From contig DIUN01000029.1 of the NCBI GenBank assembly GCA_002423025.1, forward strand, positions 19,886 through 52,161: a stretch of 32,276 bases of DNA, in the 5' to 3' direction. The position numbers and the translations under genes were made by a program. The notes under the pieces were generated by a model. That model was not told the origin of the DNA. It worked only from the letters and a program-made list of their open reading frames with translations, and did not search any database. Position 1 is the first letter of the stretch. Every line of letters begins with the position of its first letter. This stretch comes from Sphingomonadales bacterium UBA6157 (GTDB lineage Bacteria; Pseudomonadota; Alphaproteobacteria; Sphingomonadales; Sphingomonadaceae). Positions 1 to 7,443 of this stretch are shown in pieces.

Positions 1-29
1 AGGCGCTGGTGCTTGGCCTTGAGCTTCAT
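1..29 (-). CDS. ccmE: Cytochrome c maturation protein CcmE, N-terminal fragment cut by the window edge
   Basis: Only the first ten codons are present, reading MKLKAKHQRL, which fits the usual CcmE beginning (basic cytoplasmic tail with a KHQR(L) motif before the single membrane anchor). CcmE is the periplasmic haem chaperone that takes haem from CcmC and passes it to apocytochrome c. The ATG lies 4 bases past the ccmD stop, in the order ccmC-ccmD-ccmE, so one transcript is expected. The identification rests on the short motif plus gene order; the His that binds haem is outside the window. Confidence 0.8.
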
Positions 30-33
30 GCCG

Positions 34-198
34 CTATCGCCTTTTCAATGCATCGGAGCGCTTCTCGGCGCGGCGCATGGAGATCCACGCCCAGGCCAGC
101 AGCGCCACCAGCCCACCAATGGTGAGAATATAGGACGGCCAGATGTAGGAGGCCCAGAGATCGGGCCGGTTGACGACACCCTGCACGGCAGTCTCCAT
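34..198 (-). CDS. ccmD: Haem exporter protein CcmD
   Basis: A 54-residue protein beginning METAVQGVVN. It has one hydrophobic segment at about residues 15-40 (YIWPSYILTIGGLVALLAWA) followed by a basic tail (RRAEKR, LKRR), the standard build of CcmD. In the family this small membrane protein is part of the CcmABCD complex and helps release holo-CcmE. The ATG overlaps the ccmC stop in an ATGA junction, indicating translational coupling, and ccmE follows 4 bases after the stop. Size, topology and position between ccmC and ccmE make the call secure despite weak sequence conservation in this family. Confidence 0.9.
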   Translation of the reverse strand: METAVQGVVNRPDLWASYIWPSYILTIGGLVALLAWAWISMRRAEKRSDALKRR

Positions 199-926
199 CA
201 CGCCACCGCCTCGGCGAGCCGCCGCGAGCGCGCCTCGATGCGCTGCTCGGCCAGCAGCGCCCGCATCCGCATCAGCACGATGGCACTGAACAGAAAGCTG
301 AAGCCCGCCACCGAGAGCAACAGCGGCGTCAGCATCTCCGGCGCCATGGAAGACTTCGCCGCCAGCACATTGATGCTCGAACCCTGGTGCAGCGTGTTCC
401 ACCACTCCACGGAATATTTGATCACCGGCAGGTTGATGGCGCCGACGAGTGCCAGAATCGCCGCGCCGCGCCGCTCGCCGCCGCGCTCGCTCTCGGAGGC
501 CGAGAGCGCCAGATAGCCGAGATAGAGAAACAGCAGCACCAGCATCGAGGTGAGCCGCGCATCCCACACCCAATAGGTGCCCCAGGTCGGCTTGCCCCAC
601 AGCGAGCCGGACATCAGGCAGATGGCGCTGAACGCCGCGCCCGCCGGCGCAATCGCCCGCGCCGCGATGGTGGCAAGCGGGTGCCGCCAGATCAGCGCCG
701 TGGCCGAGGCAATGGCGAGGCCGAGGTAACCGCCCGAGCCGAGCCAGGCCGCCGGAACATGGACGTACATGATCCGCACGCTCTCGCCCTGCTGGTAATC
801 CGGCGGCGAGGCGAACAGGCCGACATAGAGCCCGGCGATGGTGAGAATCAGGCCCAGCGCCAGCGTCAGCGGGGTGGCGATGCGGGCGATCTTCAGAAAT
901 CGCGTCGGGTTGGCATAGCGGTGCAT
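198..926 (-). CDS. ccmC: Haem transporter / haem-handling protein CcmC
   Basis: A 242-residue polytopic membrane protein of normal length for CcmC. The tryptophan-rich WWD region is visible at residues 110-125 (GKPTWGTYWVWDARLTS), flanked by the two periplasmic haem-ligand histidines in VHVP (His56) and TLHQG (His180). CcmC presents haem on the periplasmic face and drives its covalent attachment to CcmE in System I cytochrome c maturation. The ATG has an AGGG ribosome-binding sequence 7 bases upstream. ccmD overlaps its stop by 4 bases. The gene is separated from infC, on the same strand, by about 220 bases of hairpin-rich sequence, so it probably has its own promoter. Confidence 0.96.
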   Translation of the reverse strand: MHRYANPTRFLKIARIATPLTLALGLILTIAGLYVGLFASPPDYQQGESVRIMYVHVPAAWLGSGGYLGLAIASATALIWRHPLATIAARAIAPAGAAFSAICLMSGSLWGKPTWGTYWVWDARLTSMLVLLFLYLGYLALSASESERGGERRGAAILALVGAINLPVIKYSVEWWNTLHQGSSINVLAAKSSMAPEMLTPLLLSVAGFSFLFSAIVLMRMRALLAEQRIEARSRRLAEAVA

Positions 927-999
927 GTCAGCGCCCTAATAGCACGAGCGGTGCCGGGGGGAAGGGTACGGAATGTAGCGGGGGGTTGGGTAGGAAGGG

Positions 1000-1156
1000 G
1001 CGCGGGCAAAGCCCGCGCTGGCGTCAGACGGGTTCGGGCGGCCAGGCCGCCCGCCCCGCTGGCCGGGTGAGGCGCGAGTCGCGCCTTAAACCGAAAATTG
1101 CTCTGCAATTTGCGTCTTAAGGCGAGCCGCGCCCGCCCCTCGATTTCATCGAGGGG
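1000..1156. repeat. Cluster of four intergenic hairpins (REP-like / structured 3' region)
   Basis: Four perfect inverted repeats follow one another between infC and ccmC. 1000-1007/1011-1018 is an 8-bp stem. 1035-1043/1045-1053 is a 9-bp stem. A nested pair has outer arms 1082-1089/1117-1124 (CGCCTTAA/TTAAGGCG) around inner arms 1095-1101/1105-1111. 1136-1144/1148-1156 is a 9-bp stem that includes the infC stop codon. None is followed by a clear T run on either strand. The group may be a dispersed repeat or an RNA structure ending the thrS-infC message; function is not known from sequence. Confidence 0.6.
1136..1156 (-). terminator. Hairpin spanning the infC stop codon, possible terminator
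   Basis: A perfect 9-bp stem (arms 1136-1144 and 1148-1156) with a 3-base loop. The infC TGA at 1146-1148 lies in the loop and arm. On the minus strand it is followed by a GC-rich stretch rather than a T tract, so it would be a non-canonical terminator or an mRNA 3' stabiliser. The position at the end of the thrS-infC unit supports a role in ending that transcript. Confidence 0.4.
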
Positions 1157-1691
1157 CTATCACCATCAACATCTGCCGACCTTCCATCTTCGGCGTCTGC
1201 TCGACCTTGGCATAATCGGCCGCATCGTCGCGCACGCGCTCGAGAAGCCGCAGGCCAAGCTCGCCATGGGAAAGCTCGCGGCCGCGGAACCGCAGCGTCA
1301 GCTTCACCTTGTCGCCCTCCTCGATGAAACGCTGGACCGCCTTCATCTTGGTCTCGTAATCATGGTCATCGATGTTCGGACGCATCTTGATCTCCTTGAT
1401 CTCCTGCGTCTTCTGGTTCTTGCGGGCAGCAGCAGCCTTCTTCTGCGCCTCATACTTGAACTTGCCGACATCGAGGATCTTGCACACCGGCGGATCGGCG
1501 CCGGGGGAGACTTCCACAAGATTCAGCCCGACTTCATGGGCCGTCGCAATGGCTTCCTTGGTGTAGAGAACGCCGAGATTCTCCCCGTCCTGATCGATGA
1601 CACGAACCTTGGGAACGGTGATGAACTCATCATAGCGCGGGCCGTTCATGGGCGCGGGCGTGTTCATCATGCGGCGAGGGGGCGGTGGTAT
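1146..1691 (-). CDS. infC: Translation initiation factor IF-3, probably with an ATA start codon
   Basis: IF-3 binds the 30S subunit, prevents 50S joining and checks the initiator tRNA. The N-domain (PKVRVIDQDGENLGVL), the linker with KFKYEAQKK, the hallmark EIKMRPNIDDHDYETK and the C-domain KVKLTLRFRGRE are all present. The first ATG is at 1670 but has no Shine-Dalgarno sequence. An in-frame ATA at 1691-1689 has a perfect AGGAG (1704-1700) 8 bases upstream and adds seven residues (start, then PPPPRR), giving 181 residues. infC is the classic gene with a rare AUU start that IF-3 itself discriminates against, so I chose ATA; the conservative start would be 1670. The gene follows thrS after 70 bases on the same strand, the conserved thrS-infC order, but rpmI-rplT do not follow here. 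Confidence 0.95.
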   Translation of the reverse strand: MPPPPRRMMNTPAPMNGPRYDEFITVPKVRVIDQDGENLGVLYTKEAIATAHEVGLNLVEVSPGADPPVCKILDVGKFKYEAQKKAAAARKNQKTQEIKEIKMRPNIDDHDYETKMKAVQRFIEEGDKVKLTLRFRGRELSHGELGLRLLERVRDDAADYAKVEQTPKMEGRQMLMVIAPR

Positions 1692-1699
1692 GGCAGAGT

Positions 1700-1704
1700 C
1701 TCCT
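1700..1704 (-). promoter_or_regulatory. Ribosome-binding site that points to the ATA start of infC
   Basis: AGGAG on the minus strand, followed by 8 bases (ACTCTGCC) and then ATA in the IF-3 reading frame. The two ATG codons 21 and 24 bases further on are preceded by a C-rich tract (CCACCGCCCCCTCGCCGC) with no purine-rich stretch. The site therefore decides the start. Confidence 0.7.
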
Positions 1705-1761
1705 GTTGCGATTTGTGCTTGTATGTAGCCCAGATGCGGCCCCGCTGAAAGGGGCAGGCTT

Positions 1762-3753
1762 TCAGCGCAGGTCCGGCGGAGTCGCCTCGGCCACCAGCAG
1801 CGCCACGGCCTCGGCCAGCGGCATCACCTTCTGGTCACCGCCGGCCAGGTTGCGCACTGCAACCGTGCCCTCCTCGGCCTCGCGGCGACCCACCACCAGC
1901 ATGTACGAGGCCTTTTGCAGCGAGTGCTCGCGCACCTTGAGGTTGATCTTCTCGTTGCGCAGGTCCGTCTCGGTGCGGATGCCGGCCTTGAGCAGCGCCT
2001 CCGCCACCGTGCCGGCATACTCGTCCGCATCCGAAACAATGGTGGCGACAACCGCCTGCACCGGAGACAGCCAGGTCGGGAAGCGCCCGGCATAATGCTC
2101 GATGAGGATGCCGATGAAGCGCTCATAGCTGCCCAGGATGGCACGGTGCAGCATCACCGGGCGGTGGCGCGCGCCATCCTCCCCCACATAGCTGGCATCG
2201 AGCCGCTCGGGCAGCACCGTGTCCGTCTGGATGGTGCCGACCTGCCAGGTGCGGCCGATGGCGTCGGTGAGGTGGAACTCCAGCTTGGGCGCATAAAAGG
2301 CGCCTTCGCCGGGCAGTTCTTCCCAGCCCCAATCGGCGGTGTCACGCCCGGTCGCGGCCACGGCATCGCGCATCGATTGCTCGGACCAGTCCCACATCGC
2401 ATCGCTGCCGAAGCGTTTTTCCGGGCGCAGCGCCAGCTTGATGGCATAAGTGAAGCCGCCAAGGTCCTTGTAGACGAGATCGAGCAGGTCGCAGAACTTG
2501 GCGATCTCGCTAACAATCTGGTCCTCGCGGCAGAAGATGTGCGCATCGTCCTGCGTGAACTGGCGCACGCGCATCAGCCCGTGCAGCGCGCCATGCGGCT
2601 CGTTGCGGTGGCAGCAGCCCATTTCGGCAAGGCGCAGCGGCAGGTCGCGATAGCTCTTGATGCCCTGGCGGAAGATCAGCACATGCGCCGGGCAGTTCAT
2701 CGGCTTCAGCGCCATCCACTCGGCCTTGTCCGAGATCACCGGGCCTTCGTCATCCGTGTTCGGCACCTCGTCGGGGATGACGAACATGTTCTCGCGATAT
2801 TTGCCCCAATGGCCGGATTGCTCCCATTGCCGGGCGTCCATCACCTGCGGAGTCTTGACCTCCTTGTAGCCCGCCGCGTCGAGCCGGCGGCGCATATAGG
2901 CCTCCAGGGCGCGGTAGATCACAAAGCCGCGCGGGTGCCAGAACACCGAGCCATGCGCCTCGGCCTGCAGATGGAACAGGTCCATCTCGGCACCCAGCTT
3001 GCGGTGGTCCCGCTTGGCGGCTTCCTCCAGCCGCAGCAGATGCGCATCAAGCTGCTTCCTGTTGAGCCAGCCGGTGCCATAGATGCGGCTGAGCATGGCG
3101 TTGGCCTGGTCCCCGCGCCAATAGGCGCCGGATACCCGCGTCAGCTTGAAGGCATTGGGGTCCAGCTTGCCAGTGGAGGGCAGGTGCGGCCCGCGGCACA
3201 GGTCCAGCCAGTCCCCGGCGCGGTAGATGCTCAGCGGCTCGCCTTCCGGCAGCTCGCCGGCCCATTCGGCCTTGAAGCTCTCGCCCTGCCGCTGGAAATA
3301 GTCGATCAGCTGGCCGCGGGACCACTCCTCGCGCACCAGCGGCGCGTTGCGGCCGATGATGGCGCGCATCTCGGCCTCGATCGCGGGCAGGTCCTCATCC
3401 GTGAACGGGCGGTCCTTGGGGGCGAAGTCATAATAAAAGCCATCATCCGTGGATGGCCCGAAGGTGATCTGGGTGCCGGGGAACAGTTTCTGCACGGCTT
3501 CCGCCAGCACATGGGCAAAATCATGCCGCGCCAGGTCGAGCGCCTCGGCCTCGTCCTTCGCCGTCACCAGCGCCAGCCGGGCGTCCGCCAGGATCGGCCG
3601 GGACAGATCGACCAGCTCGCCATCCACCTTGGCCGCCAGCGCCGCCTTCAGCAGCCCCGGCCCGATGCTTGCCGCCACGTCCGCGCCAGTCGTCCCACGC
3701 GGCATCTCGCGCACGGAGCCATCGGGGAGCGTCAGCTGGATGAGATCGGACAT
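1762..3753 (-). CDS. thrS: Threonyl-tRNA synthetase
   Basis: Class II synthetase that charges tRNA-Thr, 663 residues, normal full length. Domains in order: an N-terminal TGS domain (LIQLTLPDGSVREM), the editing domain with HDFAH (HxxxH) and the second metal-like pair in LCRGPHLPS, then the catalytic core with motif 2 (CCHRNEPHGALHGL followed by RQFTQDDAHIFC) and motif 3 (LHRAILGSYERFIGILIEH), and the C-terminal anticodon-binding domain. The zinc ligands are seen as Cys in MNCPAH, His in EPHGALHG and His in LHRAILGS. The editing site looks intact, so mischarged Ser-tRNA should be hydrolysed. The gene precedes infC on the same strand with a 70-base gap and diverges from the hydrolase at 3907 across about 150 bases. 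Confidence 0.98.
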   Translation of the reverse strand: MSDLIQLTLPDGSVREMPRGTTGADVAASIGPGLLKAALAAKVDGELVDLSRPILADARLALVTAKDEAEALDLARHDFAHVLAEAVQKLFPGTQITFGPSTDDGFYYDFAPKDRPFTDEDLPAIEAEMRAIIGRNAPLVREEWSRGQLIDYFQRQGESFKAEWAGELPEGEPLSIYRAGDWLDLCRGPHLPSTGKLDPNAFKLTRVSGAYWRGDQANAMLSRIYGTGWLNRKQLDAHLLRLEEAAKRDHRKLGAEMDLFHLQAEAHGSVFWHPRGFVIYRALEAYMRRRLDAAGYKEVKTPQVMDARQWEQSGHWGKYRENMFVIPDEVPNTDDEGPVISDKAEWMALKPMNCPAHVLIFRQGIKSYRDLPLRLAEMGCCHRNEPHGALHGLMRVRQFTQDDAHIFCREDQIVSEIAKFCDLLDLVYKDLGGFTYAIKLALRPEKRFGSDAMWDWSEQSMRDAVAATGRDTADWGWEELPGEGAFYAPKLEFHLTDAIGRTWQVGTIQTDTVLPERLDASYVGEDGARHRPVMLHRAILGSYERFIGILIEHYAGRFPTWLSPVQAVVATIVSDADEYAGTVAEALLKAGIRTETDLRNEKINLKVREHSLQKASYMLVVGRREAEEGTVAVRNLAGGDQKVMPLAEAVALLVAEATPPDLR

Positions 3754-3906
3754 GGGAATTCAACACGCCTGTGGGTTGCCGCCGGAAACACGACCGGCTC
3801 GCGCCAGTTGGGAAAACCCTGCGGCGAAGTCAATGAAAAGCCGGTCCGTGGCCACGCTTCCGCGCCCGCAATGGCGCGCCGGCCACACAGCGGCTAGACC
3901 CGGCGC

Positions 3907-4659
3907 ATGACGAACCCGCAATTCCACACCCATCAAGGCGTGCGCCTCGCCTTTCGCCACCAGCCCGGCGCCGGGCCACTCATCGTCTTTCTGCCCGGCT
4001 ATATGTCGGACATGCAGGGCAGCAAGGCCGAGGCGCTCGCCGCCTGGGCCACCGCCAACGCCCGCGCCCTGCTGCGGCTGGATTATTCCGGCTGCGGCGA
4101 GAGCGAGGGCGAGTTTCTCCACGGCAGCATCAGCCGCTGGGCGGCGGACGCGCTGGCGCTCATCGATCATGTCGCCCCCGGTGCGCCGGTGCTGCTCATC
4201 GGCTCCTCCATGGGCGGCTGGATCGGGCTGCGCCTCGGCCTTGCCCTTGGCCCACGCCTCGTCGGCTTCATCGGCATCGCCGCCGCGCCGGATTTCACCG
4301 ATTGGGGCCTTGGCATCACGCCCGAGGACACGGCGCTGCTCGCTTCGCAAGGCTGGTTCAACCGCCCCAGCGGTTATGACGCTGCCGGCTATCGCTACTC
4401 CGCCGCCTTCATCGCCGACGCCGCAACCGCGCGGCTGCTCGCCGGCCCCATCGCCATCACCGCCCCTGTCCGCCTGCTCCATGGCCAGCAGGACGATGCC
4501 GTGCCGTGGCAGCTCAGCCTCGAAATCGCCGAGAAACTCCATTCGGCTGATGTTCAGGTGACGCTGGTCAAGGATGGTGACCATCGCCTCTCCCGCGAGG
4601 CCGATATTGCCCTGCTGATCGCCCTCACCGCCCGCCTTGCCGAACAGGTTGCTCCATGA
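3907..4659 (+). CDS. Alpha/beta hydrolase, ABHD10-like (acyl-protein thioesterase type)
   Basis: A 250-residue cytosolic alpha/beta hydrolase with no signal peptide. The early LPGYMSDMQGSKA segment, the DYSGCGESEG strand-loop, the nucleophile elbow GSSMGGW, the acid in LLHGQQDDAVPW and the final DGDHRLS form a complete Ser-Asp-His triad. The combination FLPGYxSDMxGxKA / RxDYSGxGxS / GSSxGGW / RLLHGxxDDxVPW / DHR is the pattern of mitochondrial ABHD10, known as an S-depalmitoylase and glucuronide esterase, so this is a bacterial relative. Substrate is unknown. It is followed by the TPR gene in an ATGA overlap, suggesting a two-gene operon. Confidence 0.85.
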   Translation: MTNPQFHTHQGVRLAFRHQPGAGPLIVFLPGYMSDMQGSKAEALAAWATANARALLRLDYSGCGESEGEFLHGSISRWAADALALIDHVAPGAPVLLIGSSMGGWIGLRLGLALGPRLVGFIGIAAAPDFTDWGLGITPEDTALLASQGWFNRPSGYDAAGYRYSAAFIADAATARLLAGPIAITAPVRLLHGQQDDAVPWQLSLEIAEKLHSADVQVTLVKDGDHRLSREADIALLIALTARLAEQVAP

Positions 4660-5513
4660 GCCTTCATATGAACCGTCTTGCCGCGCTCACCATGCTGGCC
4701 AGCCTCGCTGCCGCCCAGGCCCCTGCCTCCGCCGCCACCCCGCTGGCCGGGGACAAGAGCCGTTACCGCGCCTGCCTGGCACTGGCCAAATCCGCCCCGG
4801 CCCGCGCCATCGCCAGCGCTCAGGCCTGGCGCATCGAGGGTGGGGACATCGCCGCCCGCCACTGCCTGGCGCTCGCCCAGTTCGAGAGCCGGGACTATGC
4901 CGCGGCGCTTACCACCTTTGAAACCGCCGCGCGCCAGGCCGAATCCAGCCGCCTGACGCCGGAGGAAGCCGTTGGCCCGGCGCTCACCGCCATCAACCTG
5001 TGGACCGCCGCCACCAACGCCGCGCTGCTCGCCGGCCAGCCCGGCGCCGCACTCCGCTTCAGCACATCGGCGCTGGCGCTTGCCGCCACCCCGGCGGCAG
5101 AAGCCAGCCTGCGCGTCATGCGCGCCGAGGCGCTGGTGGAAATGAAGCGCGATACCGAGGCCGCCGCCGATCTTGAAGCTGCCACCAAGGCCGACCCCAA
5201 GGTGCAATGGGGCTGGCTGCTCAAGGCGACCCTGGCCCGCCGCATGGGCAAGCTGCCCGAGGCCGAGGCCGCGATTCTCGAAGCCGCCAAACAGACCCCC
5301 GAGGATGCCGATGTGCAGCTCGAAGCCGGCAACATTGCCATGCTGCAAGGCAAGACCGAGCTGGCCCGCACCGCCTGGGTCGCCGCAAGCGCTGTCGATC
5401 CCGAGTCGGAGGCCGGCAAGGCCGCGGAAGATGCGCTGGCACGGCTGGCGGCGGGCACGGCAACAGCGCCCGCTGCTGCGACCCCACCTGCGCCCACACC
5501 TGCGATACGCTGA
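4656..5513 (+). CDS. Exported tetratricopeptide-repeat protein
   Basis: 285 residues with an N-terminal signal peptide (hydrophobic stretch LAALTMLASLAAAQ, likely cleavage after ASA near residue 27), so probably periplasmic. The body is alanine-rich helical repeats spaced about 34 residues apart, e.g. ALVEMKRDTEAAADLEAATKAD, AEAAILEAAKQTPEDADVQL and GKTELARTAWVAASAVDPES, typical TPR. The C-terminus is a low-complexity Ala/Pro/Thr tail. The start at 4656 overlaps the upstream stop (ATGA) and has AGG 7 bases before it; an alternative ATG at 4668 would also give a signal peptide. No enzymatic motif is seen; a scaffolding role is inferred from the fold only. Confidence 0.85.
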   Translation: MSLHMNRLAALTMLASLAAAQAPASAATPLAGDKSRYRACLALAKSAPARAIASAQAWRIEGGDIAARHCLALAQFESRDYAAALTTFETAARQAESSRLTPEEAVGPALTAINLWTAATNAALLAGQPGAALRFSTSALALAATPAAEASLRVMRAEALVEMKRDTEAAADLEAATKADPKVQWGWLLKATLARRMGKLPEAEAAILEAAKQTPEDADVQLEAGNIAMLQGKTELARTAWVAASAVDPESEAGKAAEDALARLAAGTATAPAAATPPAPTPAIR

Positions 5514-5535
5514 GCGTTCTGCCGCCCGCGCTCAG
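5510..5535. terminator. Possible bidirectional terminator hairpin between convergent genes
   Basis: Arms CTGAGCG (5510-5516) and CGCTCAG (5529-5535) form a 7-bp stem that carries the stop codons of both convergent genes. The loop is 12 bases and there is no T run, so this is a weak candidate supported mainly by position. Confidence 0.3.
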
Positions 5536-6242
5536 TCCAGATAGAAATCGATCGTCGTCACCACCCGCACCTTCTGGAATGGCGAGGCGCTGGCGTTGGT
5601 GAAGCTGGTGTCGCCATCGCGCGGAATGATCGAGAAATAGCCCTGCGCCGCGGTCTTGATGTCGCCCACCTCGGCGCCCGAATCCTTGGCGAACTGCTCG
5701 GCGCCTTCACGCGCGTTCTTCGTCGCCGCCGCGATCATCGGCGGCTTCACATCATTGAGCCGGGTGAAGCTGTAGACCATGCCGCCGGCATCCGAATCGA
5801 ACACCACGCCCTTGCGCATCAGCTCCGCCTGCCCGGCAAAGGCGGTGCGCGCCGCCATCACCTTGGTGGTGCGCATCTGGATGCGGCGGCGGATGGTGAT
5901 GTTCGAGCGGCCATTGCCATCGACATATTGGTTGACGCTGATCCCGCCCGATTCGATCTCGGCATCGGTGAAGCCCCGGGCCTTGAGGAAGGCGATCACC
6001 GCGTCCCCATCCGAATCCGCCTTGGCCTGCAGCGCGGCAAGATCGCTGCCCACCGCCGAAGTGCTGATCGTCCAGGTCGCAAGGTCCGCCGTCACATCCT
6101 GCTCGGCCAGGCCGCGCACCGTCACCGAGCGGTCGGCGTGCTTGGCGCGGGTCAGGCCATCGCCCAGCAGCCAGCCACCGCCCATCAGCCCGGCGGCAAC
6201 AATGAGCGCGGGAAGCAGCAGCGCCGTGCGGGTTTCGGTCAT
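5532..6242 (-). CDS. SIMPL-domain (DUF541) periplasmic protein
   Basis: About 236 residues from the ATG at 6242. An N-terminal hydrophobic segment (LLLPALIVAAGLMGGGWLLG) acts as signal anchor. It is followed by the SIMPL/DUF541 beginning (SVTVRGLAEQDVTADLATWTIS), the IESGGISVNQYVDGNG segment and the C-terminal VRVVTTIDFYLD end. Family members (e.g. E. coli YggE) are periplasmic proteins of unclear function linked to oxidative stress. In-frame GTG 6269 and ATG 6260 would lengthen the cytoplasmic tail without adding conserved sequence, so I used MTETRT. The gene converges on the TPR gene with an 18-base gap. Confidence 0.88.
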   Translation of the reverse strand: MTETRTALLLPALIVAAGLMGGGWLLGDGLTRAKHADRSVTVRGLAEQDVTADLATWTISTSAVGSDLAALQAKADSDGDAVIAFLKARGFTDAEIESGGISVNQYVDGNGRSNITIRRRIQMRTTKVMAARTAFAGQAELMRKGVVFDSDAGGMVYSFTRLNDVKPPMIAAATKNAREGAEQFAKDSGAEVGDIKTAAQGYFSIIPRDGDTSFTNASASPFQKVRVVTTIDFYLD

Positions 6243-6347
6243 CTCGGGCCCCAGATCCATCGTCGCCACTTGCTGGCAACTTTCTCATCAGGGTCATGCC
6301 CCAAGCCCGATGACAAGAGCATGAACGACCGCGCCCGCTGACAAGCC

Positions 6348-6659
6348 CTATCGATCAGCCGGCAGCCGCGCCGGCTGTGCCGCGCCCCTGATCCGCGGTG
6401 AAGAATAGCGGTGGCGCAACCAATCATCAAAACGGGGGGAAAGCTGCCGAGCAGCGGCAGCTGTTGTCCTACAGCCGGCAACGGGTCGGCCGGTTGTGCG
6501 CGGCATGGTGACGGAGCCGGGCAGGCCGGAAAGCCCGGCATGGCCCTCGCACCCTGCCAGCTTCTCATGGACTGTCATCGCAGAGGCGCCGCCGTTGTGC
6601 AGGACACTGGCCGGCACCGTTGCCAGCAACAGGGCCGTGGCAAGCAGTACACGGCGCAT
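6348..6659 (-). pseudogene. Deletion-derived remnant of a PEP-CTERM-type secreted protein gene
   Basis: A 103-codon frame with a strong ribosome-binding site (GGGAGGAA, 9 bases before the ATG) and a signal peptide (RRVLLATALLLATVPAS). Directly after it comes a 40-residue block that aligns without gaps, 20 of 40 identical, with residues from the middle of the next gene (SVLHNGGASAMTV against SVWHYGGFSAMTV; MPRTTG against MPATTG). The neighbour has about 110 residues between its signal peptide and this block; here they are missing. The end is unrelated, Arg-rich and lacks the PEP-CTERM tail. I read it as a paralog shortened by internal deletion and now decaying. It could still make a small secreted protein. 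Confidence 0.7.
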
Positions 6660-6680
6660 TGGCGCTGTTCCTCCCTGTTA

Positions 6681-7406
6681 TCAGCCCAACGCGGCGCGGC
6701 GACGGCGCATGGCTGCGCCGGTGAGGCCGAAGCCGGCGATGAGCAGCGCCCAGCTGGCCGGCTCCGGGACACCCCCCACGCTGCCGGAAGCGCCGAGGGA
6801 GACATTATCAAAGTAAGCGGCACCGCCTGCGAGCTCGAGCGATTGGGCAACGCCGTCGAATGCGATCGTGTATTTCGTCCAGCCACAGCCTGTTACGGTG
6901 AGCGTATTGGGGTTGACCGTGCAGCCGGTGGTGGCTGGCATTTCGATGCGGCCCAGGGTCGGGGGGTTGCCGCCGCCGCCAAAGCGGCCGCCAAGGCCCT
7001 GATAAACCGTCATCGCGGAGAAGCCGCCATAGTGCCAGACGCTGGCTTCCCCAACGAAACCCGCCGCGACATTGATGGTGCTCAACTGGGGCCCAGTGGA
7101 GGAATCCGGGAAATTGTAGAGGGCGCGGTAGCCGATGCCGGGCGCAGCAGGAAAAATGCCGCCGCAGCCGCCTTCGGGACATTGGTCGAATGCCTGATAG
7201 ATGAACGCCGCGTCACCGATGACGACGCCGAGATCGGGCCCGACAACGGGGCCAGGCGAGCCGTTGCCGGCAAACAGGAAGCTGCCGCCATCGTAAAAAT
7301 TCGATGGCCTATTGTAATTCGGGATTTCATCGAAGGTCAGCACGATGCCGGCGCTGGCTGGCGCCGCCATGGCCAGCAGGGCCGTCGTGAGCAGGCCGCG
7401 AATCAT
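6681..7406 (-). CDS. PEPxxWA-CTERM sorting domain protein (secreted, surface)
   Basis: 241 residues. A signal peptide (MIRGLLTTALLAMAAPASA) precedes a Gly-rich body with early VLTFDEIPNY, a Cys-containing loop (FDQCPEGGCGG), and a WTKYTIAFDGVAQ / AAYFDNVSLGA beta-sandwich-like end. The C-terminus is VPEPASWALLIAGFGL followed by a short basic RRRR tail, the signal recognised by exosortase in Gram-negative bacteria that make exopolysaccharide. No exosortase gene is in the window. The frame has an AAAGGAAA ribosome-binding site. The sorting tail is nearly identical at DNA level to that of the next gene, and the remnant at 6348 is a shortened relative. The body is somewhat less GC-rich than its neighbours by eye. 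Confidence 0.9.
   Translation of the reverse strand: MIRGLLTTALLAMAAPASAGIVLTFDEIPNYNRPSNFYDGGSFLFAGNGSPGPVVGPDLGVVIGDAAFIYQAFDQCPEGGCGGIFPAAPGIGYRALYNFPDSSTGPQLSTINVAAGFVGEASVWHYGGFSAMTVYQGLGGRFGGGGNPPTLGRIEMPATTGCTVNPNTLTVTGCGWTKYTIAFDGVAQSLELAGGAAYFDNVSLGASGSVGGVPEPASWALLIAGFGLTGAAMRRRRAALG
6707..6764 (-). repeat. 58-bp perfect direct repeat, copy 1 (codes the PEP-CTERM tail)
   Basis: Identical base for base to 7470-7527, including all synonymous positions. It lies inside the gene at 6681-7406 and encodes the sorting helix and start of the basic tail. Similarity continues toward the gene end with only two or three mismatches. Encoding the same segment in two otherwise unrelated proteins points to recent copying or gene conversion. 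Confidence 0.9.
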
Positions 7407-7443
7407 GGGTTGTTTCCTTTGTTAGGTGGTGCGGACTGAACGG

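Noticed and set aside
1915..3897. Plus-strand open frame of 660 codons opposite thrS
   Set aside because: thrS on the other strand is complete with all synthetase motifs; the antisense frame has no domains.
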